Shown piece by piece: positions 32,274-37,808 of a stretch of 37,808 nucleotides of DNA. Below the pieces are notes generated by a model. The model worked only from the letters and a program-made list of their open reading frames with translations. It was not told the origin of the DNA and did no database searches. The DNA comes from Phycisphaerales bacterium (lineage in GTDB: Bacteria > Planctomycetota > Phycisphaerae > Tepidisphaerales > Tepidisphaeraceae): the NCBI GenBank assembly GCA_028291615.1, contig JAQGHM010000066.1, positions 1-37,808 on the forward strand, written 5' to 3'. Numbering within the stretch: position 1 is the stretch's first letter; each line of letters opens with the position of its first letter. The position numbers and the translations under genes are program-made.

Positions 32274-33254
32274 ATGCCCTCATCGACGACTACATCGATC
32301 CTCTATCAGAACCCGGTCTGGCCGGGCTACTTCGCAGATCCATACGCGCTTAAGACCCGCGATGGCTACTTCGCGTACGGCACCGGCCCGGTCGGCGCCG
32401 ACGGTCGCGCATTCCCTATCTTACGCTCAAGCGACCTCGTGCATTGGGAGCCGGTCGGCGGTGCGCTTGAACCCTTAAGCAACCCCGCCGCGCTCAATTA
32501 CTGGGCCCCGGAAGTCGCCGAGAAGGCCGGCCGCTATTACCTCTTCTATTCCGCCTCTACCACCCAATCCGACGAACACCACCGCGTGCGCGTAGCCCTC
32601 GCCGAGTCACCCGCCGGGCCGTTCCGCGACAGCGGTCACATCCTGATCCCCCAACTCGGCTTCACCATCGACGCCAGCCCGTTCAAAGACCCCAAGACCG
32701 GCAAGTGGTACCTCTACTTCGCCACCGACTACGAATCCGACGCGCCCTACGGCACCGGATTGGCGGTCGTGCAGTTGAACGACGACCTGATGAGCGCGGC
32801 CACCGATCCCAAGCTCGTCATCCGCGCCAGCGCCTGCTGGCAAATCTACGAGAAAGACCGCGACTACAAAGGAAAGATCTGGCCGGCGTGGCATTGCGTG
32901 GAAGGGCCCAGCGTGCTCTTCCACGATGGCGAGTATTACTGTCTCTACTCTGCCGGCGCGTGGTATGGCGAGAACTATGGGGTGGGTTACGCAGTCGCCG
33001 ACAATCCGTTGGGCCCCTGGGTCGATGACTACGCCGCCAACGGACCCGTCGTGCTCAAAGGGATCCCTGGGAAGGTCATCGGCCCCGGACACAACTCGAC
33101 GGTCGTCGGCCCCGACGGCAAGACCATCTTCATGGTCTACCACGCTTGGGACCCCGCCAAGACCGCCCGGCGAATGTGCATCGACCCGATCCGCTGGACG
33201 CCACAGGGCCCGCGCGTTGACGGCCCCAGCACCGAGCCGCGGCCGCTGATTTAA
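32274..33254 (+). CDS. GH43-family glycoside hydrolase
   Basis: A 326-residue five-bladed beta-propeller enzyme. The three catalytic acids are visible: Asp in GYFADPYAL (about 22), the pKa-modulating Asp in TIDASPFKD (about 133) and Glu in CVEGPSVLF (about 210). PGHNSTVVGPDGKTIFMVYHAWD is the usual C-terminal block. GH43 enzymes release L-arabinose or D-xylose (some galactose) from plant-type glycans. There is no signal peptide, so it would act on internalised oligosaccharides or on an intracellular glycan. The start is firm: AGGAGG at 32261-32266, 7 nt before the ATG. The YihY gene follows after 10 nt, in a likely operon. Confidence 0.92.
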   Translation: MPSSTTTSILYQNPVWPGYFADPYALKTRDGYFAYGTGPVGADGRAFPILRSSDLVHWEPVGGALEPLSNPAALNYWAPEVAEKAGRYYLFYSASTTQSDEHHRVRVALAESPAGPFRDSGHILIPQLGFTIDASPFKDPKTGKWYLYFATDYESDAPYGTGLAVVQLNDDLMSAATDPKLVIRASACWQIYEKDRDYKGKIWPAWHCVEGPSVLFHDGEYYCLYSAGAWYGENYGVGYAVADNPLGPWVDDYAANGPVVLKGIPGKVIGPGHNSTVVGPDGKTIFMVYHAWDPAKTARRMCIDPIRWTPQGPRVDGPSTEPRPLI

Positions 33255-33264
33255 CCACGCAACA

Positions 33265-34263
33265 ATGCTCATCGCCCACGACTACGCCCGCATCTTCAAG
33301 CAGACCCTCGCCGGCTGGTGGGAGATCAAGGCCCCGCGCCTCGGGGCGGCGCTGGCGTATTACACGATCCTCTCGCTGGCCCCGCTGCTCATCATCGCCA
33401 CGCCGATGATCGGCTTGGTCTTCCGCGATCCCGAACAGGCACAGGGCGGGATCGTCTCGCAGTTTGAAGCGCTAGTCGGCCATGAAGGCGCGGTGGCGAT
33501 TAAAGCGATCATCACCTCGCGCCCCAATTACCCGCCCACGCGGCTGACTACTTACCTCGGCGTCGCGGTGCTTATCTTCGGCGCTACAGGCGTCTTCGCG
33601 CAGCTCCAGGACGCGCTCAATACCGTCTGGGGCGTCGTCCCCGCGCCCGGGTTCGGCAAACACGCGCTGCTTAGCTTCCTGCGCCAGCGCTTTATCTCTT
33701 TTGCGATGGTCCTCGGGATCTGTTTTCTGCTGATGGTCTCCCTCGTCTTTAGCGCTGGCCTCGCGGTCGCGCAACAGTTGATCGACGCCCGCATTCACAC
33801 GCTGGCCATCACCTGGACGATCGCGCACAACGTCACGTCAGTGGTGATCATGACGATCTTGTTCGCGATGATGTTCAAGATCCTGCCCGACGCCAAGGTC
33901 CCCTGGCGCGACGTCTGGGTCGGCGCGCTATTGACGTCGCTGCTCTTTACCGCCGGCAAGTACGTGATCGGCCTCTATCTCGGCAACGCGAGCATCGGCC
34001 GCGCTTATGGCGGCGCGGGATCCATCGTCGTCCTGCTCGTCTGGGTCTACTACTCCGCCCAGCTTGTCTTCCTAGGCGCAGAGTTCACCCACGAATACGC
34101 CAGCGTCCGCGGCTCGCGCGTCGTCCCCGAGGACCACGCCGTCCCCGTCACCAACGAGGCCCGCGCGCAGGCGGGCATCCCCAAGCCGGAAGTCGTCAAG
34201 GCGACGGTCGAATACATCAAGCACGAAGACCCGGCCCACGATGAAAGTCTGCAGAAGAGTTAA
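33265..34263 (+). CDS. YihY/BrkB family inner-membrane protein
   Basis: A 332-residue protein with about six membrane helices. LGAALAYYTILSLAPLLII is the family's opening, GATGVFAQLQDALNTVW the next conserved block, and then FMFKILPDAKVPWRDVWVGA-like and GAGSIVVLLVWVYYSAQLVF, ending with LGAEFTHEYA. The C-terminal 60 residues are soluble and charged. The family was once called ribonuclease BN in error; its transport or envelope role is unproven. It lies 10 nt after the GH43 gene. Its stop shares the TTAA at 34260-34263 with the convergent ASCH gene. Confidence 0.9.
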   Translation: MLIAHDYARIFKQTLAGWWEIKAPRLGAALAYYTILSLAPLLIIATPMIGLVFRDPEQAQGGIVSQFEALVGHEGAVAIKAIITSRPNYPPTRLTTYLGVAVLIFGATGVFAQLQDALNTVWGVVPAPGFGKHALLSFLRQRFISFAMVLGICFLLMVSLVFSAGLAVAQQLIDARIHTLAITWTIAHNVTSVVIMTILFAMMFKILPDAKVPWRDVWVGALLTSLLFTAGKYVIGLYLGNASIGRAYGGAGSIVVLLVWVYYSAQLVFLGAEFTHEYASVRGSRVVPEDHAVPVTNEARAQAGIPKPEVVKATVEYIKHEDPAHDESLQKS

Positions 34264-34802
34264 ACGAACTGGTTTGGCCGCGCTGCCACCAATTCCCCCA
34301 CCGTCGACCCCGCCGCCAGCACCGCCACGGATTGCGGCGGTCGAAACCCCGCCGCACGCAACCGCGCGTCCGCCAGCGCGATCCCAGGCCGCAATACCCG
34401 CACGTCCTCCAGCACTAGCGCCACCCCCGTCCGCGCTCCTGTAAAATAGGCGTCGAACGCCCCGCGCGTCGTCCCGCCGACCTCACCAAACTCTCGCCAC
34501 AGCACCGCTGGCGTCCCGCGCACCACCCGCGCGATTCGTGCCGCCATCGCGATCCGCCGCACCGGCGTGCTCACGTAAAATATCGCCCGCCCGCCGGTCA
34601 CCTCTCGCGGAAAACGCCGGCGAAACTCCACCCGTTTCTCCCCGGTCTCGATCAGCTGCGCGTAATGCGGTTTGACCGAGATCAACACCGTCGTTTCTCC
34701 CGCGACCGCCGCCGGCGGTTGCCGAAGTCGCCGCGCGAGCATCAACCGCTGCTGCGGCAGCGCAATCGCCCCATCATTCGCTTGCGCTACCCGTGCGCTC
34801 AT
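34260..34802 (-). CDS. ASCH-domain (PUA-like) protein
   Basis: A 180-residue protein. TVLISVKPHYAQLIETGEKR then VEFRRRFP is the ASCH opening with its GxKxxExR-type signature, and AIFYVSTPVRRIAMAARI and FDAYFTGARTGVALVL follow the fold. ASCH domains are RNA-binding-like or hydrolytic; the target is unknown. The C-terminal part (LADARLRAAGFRPPQSVAVL) is a small extra helix region. The ATG at 34802 is 5 nt after the stop of the CotH gene, whose end supplies GGAAAG as a ribosome site, so it is translationally coupled. Upstream frame is open but lies inside CotH. Confidence 0.75.
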   Translation of the reverse strand: MSARVAQANDGAIALPQQRLMLARRLRQPPAAVAGETTVLISVKPHYAQLIETGEKRVEFRRRFPREVTGGRAIFYVSTPVRRIAMAARIARVVRGTPAVLWREFGEVGGTTRGAFDAYFTGARTGVALVLEDVRVLRPGIALADARLRAAGFRPPQSVAVLAAGSTVGELVAARPNQFV

Positions 34803-34807
34803 GCGAG

Positions 34808-36769
34808 TCACTTTCCGCGGATCGGCGCGTTCTCCATCACCCCGCCGCCGTCCGGCGCTGCCAGCATGTCCAACCCCTCGATGATTTCCCGCTCGTCCAG
34901 CCCGCCATCCTGATCCCGATCCGCCAGGCACGTCAACCGCGCCGCCAGATCCGTCAACTCGGCCAGCGTCACCTTTCCGTCCCGATCCGTGTCGGCATCG
35001 CGGAAGATCGCCGTCGCCCAGATTCCCGCCGATGTGGACGACCCGTGCCAATTGATCCCAAACAACCCCGGCGACGCCTGCGCTACAAACTCCTTCACCA
35101 GCGGCGTCAGCGTCGCCGTCAGTTCGCGCAAGTCCATCGATTCCGGCTGCGCTTCGCTCACCCCGTTGTAAAAGAGCGCCGCCACTGCATCGCGTGCTTC
35201 CCGGCCGCTCAATTTGTAATCCGAATTGTTATCCGCATACCGCCGCAGCGACTGCGCCATCATCGACAGATTCCCATAATCCGATGGCGCTTTCACGCCC
35301 CACCGCATCCCCATCGCCAACCCGTTGGGCCGCGGCACGAACCCCGTTGCCCGCCGCCCGTCAAGCTGTGCCATCACCGATTCGACCCGCTTGGGCACGT
35401 AATCCGCAAGCGTGTACCCCAGTCGCCCGAACCGCCCGCCCGCTTCCCCGGCGTTCGAAATCGCCGGCTGCTTCTCGGCCGCCGCCATCGCCTCCGCCTT
35501 CGCCAGCGCCGCCTGCATCGGCTTCGCCAGCTCGCGCATTCCCGCCTCGTTAAAAAAATCGCCGACGAATGCCCGCAGGTGCTCTCGATAAGCTCGATCG
35601 TTTTCCGCAATCGCCATCACGCGCGTAAACAGCTTGTTTTCCCCCGCCCAAGGATGGCTGATGCTTAAATTGAACGTCTCCCCCGTCCCCGCCCCGCCAT
35701 AACTGGCGAACGACAGGTTCATATCCCACGGCATCATCCAGACCTTCCGGTCCTTCGGGTTCTCGTAAAGGTAAAAGTTATGATTAGTCACCAGCGGGCT
35801 ATCGAGGTTCGTGATCAGCACCGTCGCCGCGAGGTAACGCAGGAACGGATCGACCGCCAGGTAATCGTCGATCTTCGCCTTGAAGGTCGCATCGTCGGCG
35901 TAGTTGACCAGCTTCACGAAGTCGATGAAGCGCCGCGACGATTCCGCATCGACCTCGCGCGTCTTCGTGTGATACCGCTGCGGATACGCCGCCCAGTTCT
36001 CCCCCATGTACGGCAGCCCGCGAATCCCCTCCGGCTTCATCAGCAATCCGCCGGCGTCGGCGAAATGTTCCTTCAAGAACGACTTGTCATCCAGTTCTTC
36101 AACGAGCGTATAGAAGCCCGCGAGTTGCCGCTTATAGTGACCATCGACCGTCAGGTAGACCATCGCGAACGCCGTCCGGGGCGATGGCACGCCGGCGCGG
36201 CGGTAAACCTCGAACGACAACGCCTCGCGCAACTGCCACCCGTCGAACGCGTTGTTCCCCAGGTTCAGCGTCGCCAGCCCGCGAAACCGCTGGCCATGCA
36301 CGAAGCGATTGAAATCCACCTTGAACGGCCGCTTGATCCCACGCTGGTAATTCTCAAAAGACGAGTTCCCCTTGAAGCGCAGGCCCACGTCACCCAGCGC
36401 CTCTCCGTCGCACTCGAAGCGGGCTTTCACATAAACGTACTCAAACCCAAAGTTGTTGGGAGCAAGCTTCTCTCCATCAACCGCGATCTGTTTAGCTTCA
36501 GGAATCAGCGCCGCAGTCGCTTGCGTCTTCACGTCCGTCTTCGCGATTGCCGGCGCAGGAATCGAATCCGCAATCAGAGGCGCAGGGCGCGCGCGGCGCG
36601 TAGGCTGCATGAGTTGCCAACCCGCTTCGCTGACGTGCAGGTGGATCGTGTAGAGCTTGCCCGGACCGAAGAACGATTCCGCCGCCGCCTCGGCCTTCTT
36701 CCCCGCTCGAGCGGGCGCAGTCGCGACTGCAAAGCAGAGGATCAGCGCCCAAAACCCCGCGTTCTTCAT
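34808..36769 (-). CDS. CotH-kinase family secreted protein with EF-hand C-terminus
   Basis: A 653-residue exported protein with a signal peptide (about 1-22). TIHLHVSEAGWQLM and ALGDVGLRFKGNSSFENYQR are the start of the CotH kinase-like fold, KRPFKVDFNRF, LATLNLGNNAFDGWQLREAL and AGFYTLVEELDDKSFLKEHF continue it, and VWMMPWDMNLSFA holds the metal-binding-like Asp. Spore-coat CotH phosphorylates coat proteins; planctomycete members have no known substrate. Near the end, DADTDRDGKVTLAEL and DRDQDGGLDEREI are two EF-hand loops, so calcium binding is likely. The ATG at 36769 is picked for the signal peptide. Divergent from the carboxypeptidase gene across 62 nt. Confidence 0.87.
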   Translation of the reverse strand: MKNAGFWALILCFAVATAPARAGKKAEAAAESFFGPGKLYTIHLHVSEAGWQLMQPTRRARPAPLIADSIPAPAIAKTDVKTQATAALIPEAKQIAVDGEKLAPNNFGFEYVYVKARFECDGEALGDVGLRFKGNSSFENYQRGIKRPFKVDFNRFVHGQRFRGLATLNLGNNAFDGWQLREALSFEVYRRAGVPSPRTAFAMVYLTVDGHYKRQLAGFYTLVEELDDKSFLKEHFADAGGLLMKPEGIRGLPYMGENWAAYPQRYHTKTREVDAESSRRFIDFVKLVNYADDATFKAKIDDYLAVDPFLRYLAATVLITNLDSPLVTNHNFYLYENPKDRKVWMMPWDMNLSFASYGGAGTGETFNLSISHPWAGENKLFTRVMAIAENDRAYREHLRAFVGDFFNEAGMRELAKPMQAALAKAEAMAAAEKQPAISNAGEAGGRFGRLGYTLADYVPKRVESVMAQLDGRRATGFVPRPNGLAMGMRWGVKAPSDYGNLSMMAQSLRRYADNNSDYKLSGREARDAVAALFYNGVSEAQPESMDLRELTATLTPLVKEFVAQASPGLFGINWHGSSTSAGIWATAIFRDADTDRDGKVTLAELTDLAARLTCLADRDQDGGLDEREIIEGLDMLAAPDGGGVMENAPIRGK

Positions 36770-36796
36770 GCTGATTGAAACGCGCAGGGCATCATT

Positions 36797-36825
36797 TTGT
36801 TGCGGCGATCGTTTCGCGATACCAT
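36797..36825 (+). promoter_or_regulatory. Candidate promoter of the M14 peptidase gene
   Basis: TTGTTG (36797-36802), 17 nt, TACCAT (36820-36825), ending 6 nt before the ATG at 36832. There is no standard ribosome site in those 6 nt. Weak hexamers, but the spacing fits a leaderless start. Confidence 0.3.
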
Positions 36826-36831
36826 CCCTCC

Positions 36832-37808
36832 ATGCTCGCCAAAACCGCTGCCGTCGCATGCCTGATCCTCCTCATCGCAGGCGTCAGCCAGACCACTGCC
36901 CAGGAACTTCCGCCACCCATCACGTTCAACAAAAACTTCGAAGGCGCATCGCTCGGCAAGATCGAACCGATCGGCCCCGCGTCATTCCGCTGCGCCGTCG
37001 AAGGCCAATACGACCAGCGCGGCCACAACCGCCAGGCAAGCTGGTTCTACTTCCGCCTCGACCACGCCAAAGACCGAGATATCACCATTACCCTCACCGA
37101 TTTCGTCGGAGAGTACAACGACAAGCCCGGCGCAATCCCCATGGGCCCCGACATCGTCCCCGTCTTCAGCAATGACGGCCAAACTTGGCAACACCTTCCC
37201 GACTCCGCCGCCGCATGGGATGCTGAAAAGAAGGAGCTTACCCTCACGTTCAAACCGCAGTCCGATTCCATCTGGATTGCGCACATCGCGCCATATACGC
37301 CACGCAATCTCCAGCGACTGCTCGCCGACATCGACCGCTCCCCCCACGCACGAGTCGAAGTCATCGGCAAGACCGCGCAAGGCTGCGACCTCCACCTCGT
37401 CACCGTCACCGACGCATCGGTCCCCGACGCGCAGAAGAAGGTCGTCTGGCTGCAGGCCCGGCAGCATGCCTGGGAGGCCGGCACCTCCTATGTCGCCGAA
37501 GGCGCGCTTCGCTTCGTCGCCTCTGACGATGCGGCTGATCTCCGCCGCAAGATCACCTTCAAGTTCACGCCGATGGTGGACGTTGATGGCTGCACCACCG
37601 GCAAGGTCCGCTTCAACGCCAACGGCTACGACGTCAATCGCCACTGGAGCGAAGTCGATCTCCGCAGCAAGCAACTCCTCCAGCTCATGCCCGAGATCTG
37701 GTACACCAAGAAGGCCATCGTTACCGCCGGCCGCATCGACCTGATGCTCAACCTCCACAACACCGAAACCGCCGAGTACCTCGACACCCAGGCCGACGAC
37801 CCCGCAAC
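36832..37808 (+). CDS. M14-family zinc carboxypeptidase (3' end missing)
   Basis: At least 325 residues, cut off by the window edge. A signal peptide (about 1-23) is followed by a beta-sandwich-like N-domain (ASWFYFRLDHAKDRDITITL) of the kind that precedes the peptidase in cytosolic-carboxypeptidase-like (AGBL/CCP) M14 proteins. The catalytic domain has WLQARQHAWEAGTSYV with the zinc-binding HxxE (about His212, Glu215), FNANGYDVNRHW with the substrate-binding Asn-Arg (about 269-270) and LMLNLHNTE with the third zinc His (about 309). The catalytic Glu lies beyond the end. It is probably a periplasmic peptidase. The preceding bases (CCCTCC) give no Shine-Dalgarno. Confidence 0.88.
   Translation, partial: MLAKTAAVACLILLIAGVSQTTAQELPPPITFNKNFEGASLGKIEPIGPASFRCAVEGQYDQRGHNRQASWFYFRLDHAKDRDITITLTDFVGEYNDKPGAIPMGPDIVPVFSNDGQTWQHLPDSAAAWDAEKKELTLTFKPQSDSIWIAHIAPYTPRNLQRLLADIDRSPHARVEVIGKTAQGCDLHLVTVTDASVPDAQKKVVWLQARQHAWEAGTSYVAEGALRFVASDDAADLRRKITFKFTPMVDVDGCTTGKVRFNANGYDVNRHWSEVDLRSKQLLQLMPEIWYTKKAIVTAGRIDLMLNLHNTETAEYLDTQADDPA

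Overview
The window looks like chromosomal DNA of a Planctomycetota bacterium, most likely of the class Phycisphaerae. This is an inference from protein signatures. A secreted protein ends in a PEP-CTERM sorting tail after dockerin-type repeats. Another carries the planctomycete N-terminal motif LEPRRLLSA. A pseudopilin-like protein has an H-x9-D C-terminal signature. The DNA is GC-rich, and lpxB indicates a lipid A outer membrane. I found no rRNA, tRNA, CRISPR array, insertion sequence or phage structural gene. Three proteins are open or broken: the first gene has no start in the window, the last has no stop, and a ParE-type toxin is split by a frameshift.

Layout. 1-6.4 kb: a PEP-CTERM/dockerin protein, a cytochrome c / copper-monooxygenase-like / TPR fusion, a Uma2 protein, an aldehyde dehydrogenase and a BFD-like [2Fe-2S] protein. 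6.5-8 kb: a DUF3309 micro-protein, a ParD-like antitoxin with its frameshifted toxin, and a YkgJ-type cysteine cluster protein. 7.9-9.8 kb (minus): pseudopilin-like protein, LRR-like lipoprotein and methyltransferase in a row. 9.9-14.3 kb: lpxB on plus, facing a minus run of a zinc-knuckle-like protein, an HTH protein, xylulokinase and a second Uma2. 14.5-17.6 kb (plus): three uncharacterised proteins and an HtrA-like protease. 17.7-25.7 kb: a LEPR-type propeller protein, a lone receiver domain, a DUF4838 plus glutaminase-like (DUF4965) pair, and a divergent alpha/beta-hydrolase fusion.

26-33.3 kb is the most distinctive part. It holds a GH1-like catalytic domain fused to a GT-B glycosyltransferase, then a UDP-galactopyranose-mutase-like flavoprotein, then a second stand-alone GH1-like enzyme on the other strand and a GH43 enzyme without a signal peptide. 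I read this as a candidate polysaccharide-building or remodelling locus. 33.3-37.8 kb: a YihY/BrkB membrane protein, a CotH-kinase/EF-hand secreted protein coupled to an ASCH-domain protein, and a divergent M14 carboxypeptidase that runs off the end.

Two kinds of gene start appear. Some genes have a good Shine-Dalgarno sequence (aldehyde dehydrogenase, GH1-GT fusion, mutase-like protein, GH43). Others have none, but carry a -10-like hexamer only 6-11 nt before the ATG (LEPR protein, HtrA, DUF4965, M14, Uma2-2), which suggests leaderless transcripts. Several neighbours overlap tail to tail. Everything was read by eye; family names rest on motif recognition, not on searches.
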